Shown here piece by piece: positions 46,619 to 54,938 of a stretch of DNA of 64,000 nt. Where the stretch lies: NCBI GenBank assembly GCA_963831645.1, contig CAWHQZ010000009.1:295912-359911 (forward strand), written 5' to 3'. The notes under the pieces are model-generated. The model searched no databases. It saw only the letters and a list, made by a program, of their open reading frames with translations, and had not been told where the DNA came from. A program made the translations under genes and the position numbers. Each line of letters begins with the position of its first letter. The stretch's first letter is position 1. Source of the stretch: CAWHQZ01 sp963831645. GTDB lineage: Bacteria > Pseudomonadota > Alphaproteobacteria > Rhizobiales > Aestuariivirgaceae.

Positions 46619-47676
46619 ATGAAGCACACCAGAAAGAATGACCTCACTACAGCGTACGCCTATGATTTGACCCGTTTCAATGCCCTGCGCCACGGCGTGT
46701 TATCCCGCTACACGGTACTCCCCTGGGAGGATTCGGAGGAGTACGGAACTCTCCTCGCCGCGCTTGTGGCCGAGTTCTCGCCACAAGGACCCACCGAAGA
46801 GCATCTCGTTGAGGAATTGGCAGGGATTATTTGGCGTAAGCAGCGGCTTCGGTTGGCAGAATCTGCTGTTATCCGGCATGGGTTCCGGGAGGAACTCATG
46901 GATCACGCTGCTATCGCGGGTGAGGACGTCATTAGTGCCATCCTCTCCATTCCGGCAAACACAGAAATCGAAGTCGCGACCGTAGCGAAAGGCGAGCAAA
47001 AAGCGAAGCAAAGTCTCGGCATTTTGCTTTCCCGACGCGAAGATGCTTACGAATCCGCGATAAAAGAACTTTGCCCGGACCCACATGATTGGTGGGCATC
47101 TATGATGGCCCTATTGGAGATAGTGGGAAACGAACCCTGGAAACAGCAGAGGGGCAAGGCACCCGCTAGTAATGTGGTCAAGGAGGAACCACGTCCTGCT
47201 TCCAGCAAGGGCGGGAACGAAACACGCTTCACTTCCAAAAAGGACGAGGAGGAGACGTTCGCCGTAATTCTTCGTTGGTTCTTAGAAACCATCGTGCTGC
47301 CGTGGTTCGAGGACCTTAAAACTAAGCTGGCCACCCGTCGGCTTACTCGCGACTACGCATGCGGTTCGCGCTCGACCCCGACAAGGTCGAGAAGCTATAC
47401 CGCCACGAAGTGCATTTCGATCGCAAACTTGAACGAATACTTGCCATGCTGTTGCGGCTTAAGGATCTTGTCGAACGGTCGATAGCGACTAGATTTTCGA
47501 AAAAGTTTGTCCCCGACAGTCCTTTGGGCCGTCGGGGTTCCAGTTTCGCCAAGACCTACTCCTTAACATCCGTTTGGCAAAATCGGGTTCGTAGGCCATC
47601 AGAGCTACAGCAACGGGCCTTTGGCCGCCGCACCATTGGGTGCACGACAAATCCGTTTGGCAAAATCGACCCTTGA
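46619..47676 (+). CDS. Unclassified NALRHG/WRKQR-type island protein, frame shift near the C-terminus
   Basis: Start MKHTRKNDLTTAYAYDL at 46619 behind AAAGGAG. Layout: RFNALRHGVLSRYTVLPWED, then EEHLVEELAGIIWRKQRLRL, a long variable middle with DPHDWWASMMALLEIVG, a basic-acidic linker, and after a frame change near 47355 the helix DKVEKLYRHEVHFDRKLERI with LAMLLRLKDLVE. This last helix is typical of the family end. The final 50 residues run into direct repeats that read VWQNRV. Function unknown; no catalytic residues recognised. It is the only rightward member of the group and follows the repeat hub. Confidence 0.62.
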
Positions 47677-47742
47677 CAGCCCACTTGGCCCTCGAAGCCA
47701 AACCAGCTGGCTAATATTTACAATTCCGTTTGGCAAAAATCG
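47568..47742 (+). repeat. Three spaced direct repeats of CCGTTTGGCAAAATCG
   Basis: Copies at 47568-47585, 47651-47668 and 47724-47742 (the last with one extra A). Spacing is 83 and 73 bases. On the plus strand they read WQNR or WQK; on the minus strand FAKR or FCQT. They lie at and beyond the C-terminus of the 46619 gene and stop where the HTH gene ends. Confidence 0.75.
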
Positions 47743-47985
47743 CTACTTGGCGATCTTCCATAGCCGGACGCCAGGGCCCTCCCCCGGACCCCCAATAAAC
47801 TCAATTCCTGCCTCTTCGAATACTCTCTTCAGTTCGAGGAGTGACTGAGTTCGGCTGGGCGGGATATCGCTGTAGCGCTCAAGTCGGTGAACCGTTTCCG
47901 TTCTCAGTCCAGCGCGCTTGGCGGTTGCGCCCCCGGTCCAGCTAAGAAGCGCTCTAGCCGCGCGTATCTGGCTGCCGGTGATCAC
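47743..47985 (-). CDS. Small XRE-type HTH regulator
   Basis: 80 residues of a widespread rhizobial type: MITGSQIRAARALLSWTGGA, then KRAGLRTETVHRLERYSDIP as the recognition region, and the C-terminal EEAGIEFIGGPGEGPGVRLW characteristic of the group. It is transcribed away from the Gp157-like gene, with 74 bases between, so it probably represses its own promoter and that of the recombination genes. A decayed copy lies at 46311. Base composition is lower in GC than the housekeeping genes. Confidence 0.85.
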   Translation of the reverse strand: MITGSQIRAARALLSWTGGATAKRAGLRTETVHRLERYSDIPPSRTQSLLELKRVFEEAGIEFIGGPGEGPGVRLWKIAK

Positions 47986-48059
47986 AATAATACCATAATT
48001 AGCGCTATACTACAGACAATTAAGATAGACAGCTAGACTTAAGGAGCGAAAAATACGAC

Positions 48060-48570
48060 ATGTCATACATCCTGGCCCTCGATTACGAATTTAAGCAGTT
48101 TTCCGAGCTTCGCCGCCGTTTGCTTGAGGCTGATCCTGATCTCGACGAGCGGGCACTGTTCGACACGCTCGAAGGAGCAACCGACCTCAAGGAGGCTATC
48201 GGCTGCGTGGTGCGATCCGCGCTCGACGATGAAGCATTGGTCGACGGTCTGAAGCTCCGCCTCGACGACATGAAAGAGCGAATGGACCGGATCGGGGCCA
48301 CCGCTGTCAGAAAGCGGCAGGTCGCCCTGGCTGCCATGGAAGAGGCCGGCATCGACAAGAATCCTCGAGCCCGACTTCACCGTCTCCGCGAAGGCCGCGC
48401 CGCCCTCGATTGTCATTACCAACGAGCCAGACATCCCACCGCCATTCTGGCTGCCACAGCCACCGAAGCTGGACCGGCGCACCATTCTGGAAGCCCTGAA
48501 GTGCGGTACCTCCATTCCTGGAGCCGAGCTTGCCAACACCCGCATCATCCTCTCTGTGAGGACTAAGTAG
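48060..48570 (+). CDS. Gp157-family phage-type protein, one extra base
   Basis: About 169 residues after removing one base near 48358-48361. The N-terminal 100 residues are helical (ELRRRLLEADPDLDERALFD, TLEGATDLKEAIGCVVRSAL, DGLKLRLDDMKERMDRIGAT, RKRQVALAAMEEAGIDK), the siphovirus Gp157 layout. The second frame continues ILEPDFTVSAKAAPPSIVIT and ends GAELANTRIILSVRTK at the stop 48568-48570, matching the family C-terminus. Gp157 proteins occur in phage recombination modules; a role in DNA annealing or phage resistance has been suggested, not proven. The annealing protein gene starts three bases later. Confidence 0.82.
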
Positions 48571-48572
48571 CC

Positions 48573-49460
48573 ATGGGATTCGCCGATAAGCAACTGCGCA
48601 GACTGCAAGCCCCCCTCAAACCCCAATATATAAAGTCGCGCGAGGCAGAAGGCATTACCCTGCACTACCTCGAGGGCTGGCATGTGGTGGCCGAGGCCAA
48701 CCGCATCTTCGGTTTTGACGGCTGGGACCGCGAGATGGTGGCGTGCCAATGCGTATGGACCCGGCAGCTAGTCAACCGCTTTACCGCCGCCTATGTGGCG
48801 CGGGTGCGCATCACCGTACGCGCTGGTGAGACCGCTATCATTCGTGAGGGCTCCGGCGCCAGCGAGGCTACCTCCCAGACGCCCGGTCAAGCCCATGAGC
48901 TGGCCGCCAAGGCCGCCGAGACCGATGCTACCAAGCGGGCCCTGTCGACCTTTGGCAATGCCTTCGGTCTCTCCCTCTACAGGGGCAGCCAAGAGCCGTC
49001 ACCAAGTCGACCGAATCGTTCGAACGGGTCGTCCGCTCCCACACCGATCGTTGACACCTCCGAAGCCATTGCAGGTGAACTACGATTTCCTGCCGGCAGA
49101 CCCCGACCATCGCAGTCCGTGGACAAAAGCGTACTGCCCAGGTCGGAACCCAGGCGACAGCGCAACCCGGATCACCTGAAATTCGTGTCAATCCAACCCT
49201 GCCTGATCTGTGGCCGCCTGCCGAGCCATGCCCATCATTTGACCTTCACCCAGCCCAATGCCTTGGGCCGCAAAGTCAGCGACGAGTTCACCGTGCCGCT
49301 CTGCAACCTGCACCATCGCGAGCTGCACGACCATGGCAATGAACGAGCTTGGTGGATCGACCGGAAAATGAACCCGCTTCCCGTCGCGCGCGAGCTCTGG
49401 ACCCGCAGCCATGGCTGGTCAGTGCCTTCGGGCGACGCAGGTGCGCTCGGAAGCGATTGA
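48573..49460 (+). CDS. Rad52/Rad22-type single-strand annealing protein fused to an HNH-like zinc domain
   Basis: 295 residues. The N-terminal 145 residues follow the Rad52/Rad22 family: YIKSREAEGITLHYLEGWHV, AEANRIFGFDGWDREMV, RVRITVRAGETAIIREGSG and ETDATKRALSTFGNAFGLSL. A Pro/Ser/Arg linker covers about 146-205. The C-terminal 85 residues form an HNH-like fold: PCLICGRLPSHAHHLTFTQP and VPLCNLHHRELHDHGNERAW, that is CxxC, HH and CxxHH, as in DUF968-type proteins. Annealing of ssDNA plus a nuclease-like module suggests recombination or repair of incoming DNA. Tightly coupled to the Gp157-like gene. Confidence 0.85.
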   Translation: MGFADKQLRRLQAPLKPQYIKSREAEGITLHYLEGWHVVAEANRIFGFDGWDREMVACQCVWTRQLVNRFTAAYVARVRITVRAGETAIIREGSGASEATSQTPGQAHELAAKAAETDATKRALSTFGNAFGLSLYRGSQEPSPSRPNRSNGSSAPTPIVDTSEAIAGELRFPAGRPRPSQSVDKSVLPRSEPRRQRNPDHLKFVSIQPCLICGRLPSHAHHLTFTQPNALGRKVSDEFTVPLCNLHHRELHDHGNERAWWIDRKMNPLPVARELWTRSHGWSVPSGDAGALGSD

Positions 49461-49666
49461 ATCGTTACCAGAATAGGGCGTGCACCAGACTTTCAGCCGT
49501 CACGCGGCATCCCCAACACACGTAGTGGCTACAAGTAGTTGACACGAGCTCCAGGGTTCCTTGTGGAAGTCCGTTTACAGCTCGGTCTACTTTGACGACC
49601 TCACTAAATCGGGCGTTCCGCGACTATCACGATCGGGTACATCCAACGCCGGTTCACTTGCCTCGG

Positions 49667-50125
49667 TCACGGCGCCAGCAACGCCTTTGCCGCCTTCGAC
49701 AGGTGATTGCCGGCGAAGGCATGCCGCACGGTGATCGTGCCAAGCTTCTTGCCGTCATCCATGTCCTCAGAGAGGCAGATCGTGCATCCCGCCTCGGCCG
49801 CAGTGGCGAGCAAAAACGCGTCCCAGAATGATAAGCGCCCGGTTTCCGCCGCGGACAACGCCTGGTGCAGCGCACGCGCGGTCGGCTCGATCAGCGGGAA
49901 ACCGGCCGCGAAAAACCTCGCCCGCCTCCCTGCATCGGATTTCGTCGTCATGAGCACGCGTTGCAGGCTGACGAAACACTCGCCGATCGACTGCAGCGTC
50001 AACCAGCACTCCTTCAGCATCGCCGAGCGAATGATCGACGCCGACAGGCTTTGTTTCACCGGGTCGGTGAAATCGTGGAAATAGACAAGCAGATTGGTGT
50101 CGAGCGTGAACCGGTCAGCGCTCAT
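49667..50125 (-). CDS. PIN-domain toxin (VapC type)
   Basis: 152 residues. The PIN fold shows the first acidic site in RFTLDTNLLVYFHDFTD, the middle Glu in LQSIGECFVSLQRV, and the later acids in GRLSFWDAFLLATAAEAG with CLSEDMDDGKKL. Such proteins are Mg-dependent RNases that cut tRNA or rRNA. Its start overlaps the antitoxin stop by 11 bases. Together they form a type II toxin-antitoxin pair, common on islands. Confidence 0.88.
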   Translation of the reverse strand: MSADRFTLDTNLLVYFHDFTDPVKQSLSASIIRSAMLKECWLTLQSIGECFVSLQRVLMTTKSDAGRRARFFAAGFPLIEPTARALHQALSAAETGRLSFWDAFLLATAAEAGCTICLSEDMDDGKKLGTITVRHAFAGNHLSKAAKALLAP

Positions 50126-50372
50126 GAAACTGGTCCCGGCTTAGCTTCCGCCGCTGCGAATAGAGCTTCTTGGCGTGCGCAAGCTCGAACATTGCATCGA
50201 GCACACGCTGCTGCTCGGGCGTAAGCTTACCCCGGCCTTCTCGGGCGGGGACGATCCTTACCACGGGCTCGCCACGGCGCGTGACGATGACTGGTTCCCG
50301 CCGCTCTTCCACTTCGCGCACGATCCGGGCAAATTTCTGATTGGCATCGCGCAGGGAAATCGTTTTCGCCAT
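50115..50372 (-). CDS. Phd/YefM-type antitoxin
   Basis: 85 residues from MAKTISLRDANQKFARIVRE at 50372; the open frame extends upstream but without family sequence. The N-terminal half matches the Phd/YefM DNA-binding fold (VIVTRRGEPVVRIVP), and the C-terminal helix KLTPEQQRVLDAMFELAHAK probably binds the PIN toxin. Located directly upstream of and overlapping the toxin, so it likely represses the pair. Confidence 0.85.
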   Translation of the reverse strand: MAKTISLRDANQKFARIVREVEERREPVIVTRRGEPVVRIVPAREGRGKLTPEQQRVLDAMFELAHAKKLYSQRRKLSRDQFHER

Positions 50373-50619
50373 GCGGTCGTTCCTTTCCAGAACAAGATGT
50401 AGATACCGGGCAGGTGCCACAACGTCAAATGCTCGTCGCGTCGGCGCCGAAGTGCGCGCATCGGCAACCACTACTTCCTTACGCTGTTTCAGCATACGTT
50501 CGCTCCGATGCTTTTCCGGATATATCGCAGATTGCCCTGAACCGATTGCGAACGGATGTGAACGAAACGAAACGGAGTCGCTTGATATTTATTCGAATTT
50601 CCCCAATCTACCGCTTCAT

Positions 50620-51285
50620 TCACCTAACCGAGTAGTCGTCAACTATGAATCGTGCCGTACCATCGAGGACATTCACGCCGTGGCCGTAGAAACAGCCGCC
50701 GCCAAAGACAAAGCCAACATTGCCGAGATTTTGTAGCGCCTGGAGGAAGCCGACCCGCGCCTCCTCGCTGTGGTCGCCCTTTTTGCCTAGCACCGATGTC
50801 CATTGCGCCGGATCTGATAGCGGCGCGACCAGTTCAACGCTGCCAGCCCCGAGCTTGAACGCCGCCACGTTCGAGAACCACCGATGGAACTGCTTTTTCC
50901 TCGTCAAGTCGTCGCCGCGACGTTGCAGATACAGCCGGACGTGCGCTGGGACATTGCAGGTGTTGCCGGGGTCAAGTTTGTAGTTGAAAACTGGCCTGCC
51001 GGTCGTGGTTATTCGAAATGTCGCGCGCACTTCCGAAGACGCTGCCATGTTGACGGGGACCGCGACATAGTGAACTTCTCCGGGCGGCGCCGGAAAATCG
51101 AATTGCCACCCACCTCCGGCGGTTTCGGGATGTGACGGCATGCCCGGACTGTAAAGGATATTCCAATCCTGAGCGTTCATCGTCACCGTGGTCCCAGGGG
51201 GCGCAGACGGTACGGGGTAGTACCGGGCGAGGCCCAGTGCCACGGCGGGGATAACGAAGATCCCGAAAGCAACAGTCGCAAGCAA
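50620..51285 (-). CDS. Hypothetical exported or membrane-anchored protein
   Basis: 221 residues. The first 20 (MLATVAFGIFVIPAVALGLA) form a signal or anchor helix. The rest is a beta-rich domain with several Trp and Pro (AQDWNILYSPGMPSHPETAG, GGGWQFDFPAPPGEVHYVAV), three cysteines and a Gly-rich end (NVGFVFGGGCFYGHGVNVLD). I do not recognise the family. It reads left and is separated from the antitoxin by about 250 bases. A periplasmic binding or lectin-like role is possible, but only from its look. Confidence 0.6.
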   Translation of the reverse strand: MLATVAFGIFVIPAVALGLARYYPVPSAPPGTTVTMNAQDWNILYSPGMPSHPETAGGGWQFDFPAPPGEVHYVAVPVNMAASSEVRATFRITTTGRPVFNYKLDPGNTCNVPAHVRLYLQRRGDDLTRKKQFHRWFSNVAAFKLGAGSVELVAPLSDPAQWTSVLGKKGDHSEEARVGFLQALQNLGNVGFVFGGGCFYGHGVNVLDGTARFIVDDYSVR

Positions 51286-51592
51286 TCAGAACTACCTCCA
51301 GCCTAGCCCGCACCACTTCCGCAATGGCATCGTCCACCGGCAGTCCGTTTCCCTTGCGCACTGATTGTAACGGGCGGCCGATGCCGAGATACCGCAACCC
51401 GGCCGCGTACACCTCGGCCCGGACGATACACATTTTCGGCATCGATGAGGAGATCGCCGCGCATCGGAGAAAATCACCAGAAGCAGCGCCCGAAGAAAGT
51501 GGCCTGCCGAGGTGCTGGGGGCTGAACTCGGCAGGCCATTGGCCCAGGGACGGCGATCGCTCAGGCTGGTCGAGCATTTGCCATTGAACTTC

Positions 51593-51608
51593 TTAATCAC
51601 GCGTTAAC
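51593..51608 (+). promoter_or_regulatory. Putative CtrA-binding site (TTAA-N7-TTAAC)
   Basis: TTAATCACGCGTTAAC matches the consensus exactly. It lies about 310 bases before the hypothetical exported protein gene (start 51285) on the minus side and 170 bases after the end of the methyltransferase gene. Which promoter it serves, if any, is unclear. Confidence 0.45.
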
Positions 51609-51627
51609 ATTGCTTCTCACGACGCCA

Positions 51628-51675
51628 GAGCATGTTCCGGAAAATTGTACACACTTTTCCTTTCCGAAAAGAACA
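51628..51675 (+). repeat. Copy of a rhizobial-type intergenic palindromic element
   Basis: AGCATGTTCCGGAAAATTGT continues with ACACACTTTTCCTTTCCG and AAAAGAAC. The GGAAAA and TTTTCC blocks pair with each other. It shares order and several bases with the element at 14603-14657 (CGGAAACTGTACACGCCTTT). Function unknown. Confidence 0.5.
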
Positions 51676-51776
51676 GGCAAGTATTTGATCCTGCACATTT
51701 TCTTATCGGCGAAAGCCCGCCCTCGGGCAGCGGACCTGCAACGGACCCGAGGGTGACTCCACTTCGCCGGAAAATG

Positions 51777-53000
51777 CTATAGGATGGTCACGTCTGGGAT
51801 AGGGACAACGAATCGCCCTCCCCACGCCCTAACATGGGCCATCTGTGTGATGATCTCGTCCTTGAGGTTCCAGGGCAGGATGAGGACGTAGTCGGGTCTT
51901 GTCTCGGCGATCCGCTCTGGTGGATGGATGGGGATGTGGGTGCCGGGCAGATAACAGCCCTGCTTGTGGGGGCTTCGATCCACCGTGAACGGCAGCAGAT
52001 CAGGCCCGATCCCGCAATAGTTCAGTAACGTGTTCCCCTTGGCCGGCGCTCCGTAGCCGACGACGACCTTGCCCGTCCGCCGTGCCTCCGCCATGAACTC
52101 GAGCAGGTTCTGCCGCACCAACCTGGGCCGCTCGCCGAAGGAAGCGTACCGGTCGATGGAGGATAGCCCGGCTGCCTCCTCTCGATGCTTCAACTGCGCC
52201 ACCCCTCCCTCAGTCCGGCGGGAGGCGTCACCGGCATGACACGCGAAGACGCGGAGCGACCCGCCATGTGTGTGTAGCTCCTCGACGTCGAAGATGTGGA
52301 GGCCATGGCGCGCGAAGACCCTCTCGACGGTCAGCAGCGAGAAGTACGAGATGTGCTCATGATAGATCGTATCGAACTGCCCCTCGTTCATGAGCCGAAG
52401 CAGGTGAGGGAATTCAATGGTAATGACACCCTGTGGGCGCACCAGCACCGCCATACCCTTTACGAAGTCGTTGAGTTCCGGCACGTGCGCCAGCACGTTG
52501 TTGCCCACCAGCAAATCCGCCCCGAAACCCTTATCCAGCAATCGCCGGGCCATCGCCTCCCCAAAGAACCCGACCATGGTGGGGATGCCGCGCTCTATGG
52601 CGACCTTTGCAACGTTCCGGGCCGGCTCGATTCCAACCGCAGGAATTCCCCAGGCCACGAAGTGCTGGAGGAGATACCCATCGTTACTGGCGATCTCGAC
52701 CACCTGTGCGGTCCGGCCCAGGGCGAAGCGCTTTACGACCATTTCCGCGTAGGTACGGGCGTGCTCGACCCAGGAATTGGAGTAGGATGAAAAGTATGCA
52801 TAGTCGCTAAAGATCTCGGCCGGTCTCTGGATCTCCCCGAGCTGCACAAGGAAGCAGCAGTGGCACACAAACGCGTGCAGCGGATAGAACGGCTCAGGCT
52901 CGGCCAGGTCGGATGCGGTGAGGTAACGGTTCGCCATCGGCGAGAGGCCGAGATCGACGAACGAGTGGGTCAACGTTTCGCCACAGAACCGACAGGTCAT
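51777..53000 (-). CDS. Class I SAM-dependent C-methyltransferase with N-terminal zinc-binding domain
   Basis: 407 residues from MTCRFCGETLTHSFVDLGLS at 53000; a GTG at 53012 has better ribosome-site spacing and an ATG at 53078 is also in frame. The N-terminal zinc module has CxxC in CRFCG and in AFVCHCCFLVQLG. The SAM fold follows with VVEIASNDGYLLQHFVAWGI and GIEPARNVAKVA. The C-terminal third (KVVVGYGAPAKGNTLLNYCG, VDRSPHKQGCYLPGTHIPIH) is the domain typical of NDP-hexose C-methyltransferases such as TylCIII. Likely acts on a nucleotide sugar for surface polysaccharide. Confidence 0.85.
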   Translation of the reverse strand: MTCRFCGETLTHSFVDLGLSPMANRYLTASDLAEPEPFYPLHAFVCHCCFLVQLGEIQRPAEIFSDYAYFSSYSNSWVEHARTYAEMVVKRFALGRTAQVVEIASNDGYLLQHFVAWGIPAVGIEPARNVAKVAIERGIPTMVGFFGEAMARRLLDKGFGADLLVGNNVLAHVPELNDFVKGMAVLVRPQGVITIEFPHLLRLMNEGQFDTIYHEHISYFSLLTVERVFARHGLHIFDVEELHTHGGSLRVFACHAGDASRRTEGGVAQLKHREEAAGLSSIDRYASFGERPRLVRQNLLEFMAEARRTGKVVVGYGAPAKGNTLLNYCGIGPDLLPFTVDRSPHKQGCYLPGTHIPIHPPERIAETRPDYVLILPWNLKDEIITQMAHVRAWGGRFVVPIPDVTIL

Positions 53001-53317
53001 CGGACGCGACACGCCAGCCCCGTTCCTCCCAGGCGCCCGTCTCCAGAACACTTCCTGCTGCATGGCCTTCAACGCCACCCGCTCGTCCCCTTGAATACTT
53101 CAGCCACACGCTCAGGTGGCCCTGGCGATATCAGAAGCTGCTCCTGCGCCTCGGCTTTCATCAAGCTGCCCAGGCGCGGCTCATTCCGAAAAACGTTTGA
53201 GTACTGCCATGACGTCATTTATCAGATCGCAGACGGAGCGGGCAAAATCCAGACACAAAACGCATCTCATCGGGTTCGGGCATTTCGAGGATCGCCGGCA
53301 GTGGGAGTTCCGGCTCA

Positions 53318-54730
53318 ATGCGCTTGACAGGAGAGAGCGGTCAATCGCAGCGAGGTAGTGATCGGGGCGTGGGGAAGAGGATCGGCAAGGCACTGGCCCT
53401 GACGCTGCTTGTGCTGGCTGCCGCGGCGGTGTTGTCGCCGGTAGCCATCGATCACACCTCATGGTTGGCTTCGCAAGGCAGGCTCAGCGTCAAGCTGCAG
53501 CCATGGCTCGCAAGTCTCGGCGTCAAGTTGCGGCCATGGCTCGCAAGCCTGTCTGCCGCGATATATGCTCCGTCCGAAGCGGCGCACTGGCAAATTGGCA
53601 CTCTGCTGCTCGACCTCGACCTGCGCGCTCACACGATTCGGGGGGTCGATACCTGCGAGGGTCTGAGTCGCGGCGCCATCGCTGCCGCCGGGCAGCGTCT
53701 CATGCTGGCGACCTGCGCCGGCACAGTCTACGAGATCATGCCGGGCGCGGACAGTTTGCGCCAGCAACCATTGCAGTTGCGGGTCGAACCAGGGGAGGCT
53801 GCGCTCCTCGCGTTTGCGGCGGGGCGCAGCCAGACGTCGGATATTTGGGCCGCCACGGTACGGGTCCACGATCTGCTGGTGTTCGCCGGCGGAACGCGGC
53901 TTGCCGTATCATTCAATCGGTGGGATGCCGAGAAACAGTGCGTCGCACTCGTCGTTCATATCCACGATCTGCCGGAAGACTGGCAGTCGGCGCCGGTACA
54001 CGGCTGGAGGGAGATTTTCAGTGCAAGGCCCTGCCTGCCTCTCGACTTCGAGAGCAAGCTTTTTTTGGCGGGACATCAATCGGGCGGAAGGCTCGCCGAA
54101 GGCGCACCGGGCAAGTTGCTCCTCACCACGGGCGATTTCGAATTCGATGGTGTGCACCACGCCGTGGTCTATCCTCAGGACCTCGCTTTCGATCTCGGCA
54201 AGATCATCGAGATCGATGCCGTGACCGGTGCCTTCCGCCACATCAGTCTCGGTCACCGTAATCCGCAAGGCCTCCTGGTCGACAGCCAAGGCAATATCTG
54301 GGTGACCGAACACGGGCCGCGCGGTGGTGATGAGCTGAACCTGATAGAGGAAGGCGGCAACTATGGCTGGCCCTACGCGACCTATGGGCTTCACTACGAA
54401 CTTGACGTCTGGCCGCCCGCTCGGCGGCAGGGTCGCCACGATCGCTTCAGGCCACCGGCGTATGCCTGGATACCGTCGCCCGCTATCAGCAACCTGATCG
54501 AGATCAACGATTTCGCGCCCCGGTGGGATGGAGATCTGCTGGTAAGTTCACTCAAAGCAAAGAGTCTCTACCGGTTGAGGTTCGAAAACGGTCGCGTCGT
54601 TTACCAAGAAGCAATCATCATCGGCGATCGCATTCGCGACATTGCCCAACTCAATGACGGCCGGATAGTGCTTTGGACCGACAGCGGCCGGCTCCTTGTC
54701 CTTTCGCCAGCCAAACAGCAGCTGTCTTGA
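53318..54730 (+). CDS. PQQ-dependent sugar dehydrogenase-like beta-propeller protein
   Basis: 470 residues if the start is ATG 53318; GTG 53369 is an alternative. One hydrophobic helix at about 22-45 (ALALTLLVLAAAAVLSPVAI) directs it to the periplasm. A short repeat VKLQPWLASLG / VKLRPWLASLS follows. The propeller end carries the GSDH signature GHRNPQGLLVDSQGNIWVTE, then HGPRGGDELNLIEEGGNYGW. Soluble glucose/aldose dehydrogenases of this family oxidise sugars with PQQ, though many relatives do not bind it. It diverges from the methyltransferase gene. Confidence 0.8.
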   Translation: MRLTGESGQSQRGSDRGVGKRIGKALALTLLVLAAAAVLSPVAIDHTSWLASQGRLSVKLQPWLASLGVKLRPWLASLSAAIYAPSEAAHWQIGTLLLDLDLRAHTIRGVDTCEGLSRGAIAAAGQRLMLATCAGTVYEIMPGADSLRQQPLQLRVEPGEAALLAFAAGRSQTSDIWAATVRVHDLLVFAGGTRLAVSFNRWDAEKQCVALVVHIHDLPEDWQSAPVHGWREIFSARPCLPLDFESKLFLAGHQSGGRLAEGAPGKLLLTTGDFEFDGVHHAVVYPQDLAFDLGKIIEIDAVTGAFRHISLGHRNPQGLLVDSQGNIWVTEHGPRGGDELNLIEEGGNYGWPYATYGLHYELDVWPPARRQGRHDRFRPPAYAWIPSPAISNLIEINDFAPRWDGDLLVSSLKAKSLYRLRFENGRVVYQEAIIIGDRIRDIAQLNDGRIVLWTDSGRLLVLSPAKQQLS

Positions 54731-54938
54731 CAATCTCAGAAGAGACGAAAAGCTTATCGAGGGGTGTAGATTTGGTAGTCAGTGACTCACAACGAACCTA
54801 CTCACTGCTGTCGAAAAGCGGTCGGAGGCGCAGGAAGGGCCATGCCGACTGCTCAGAAGCCATTCGCTGCAATCAGACGCAAGCAAGGCTCGCCAAGTGG
54901 CCTCTTGCACAGCACCCGGAAAATGGAAACTGTAGACC

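Larger units (their letters stand above)
51286..51776. other. Intergenic stretch with CtrA-type site and palindromic element
   Basis: About 490 bases between two left-pointing genes. Open frames here (51300-51600, minus) are Arg/Ser-rich with no ribosome site, and I do not call them. The stretch contains a TTAA-N7-TTAAC site at 51593 and a GGAAAA-N-TTTTCC-type element at 51628-51675 similar to the core of 14603-14657. Confidence 0.5.

Noticed and set aside
47568..47742. CRISPR-like appearance of three spaced repeats
   Set aside because: Only three copies with unequal spacing of 73 and 83 bases (spacers near 55-65), no cas genes, and the repeat matches a coding-type string.
50972..51600. Two overlapping minus-strand open frames upstream of the exported hypothetical
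   Set aside because: Arg/Ser/Pro-rich, no ribosome site, partly antisense to or overlapping the clearer gene at 50620-51285.
44142..51776. Complete prophage
   Set aside because: Gp157 and annealing genes are present, but no integrase, terminase, capsid or tail genes were found in the window.
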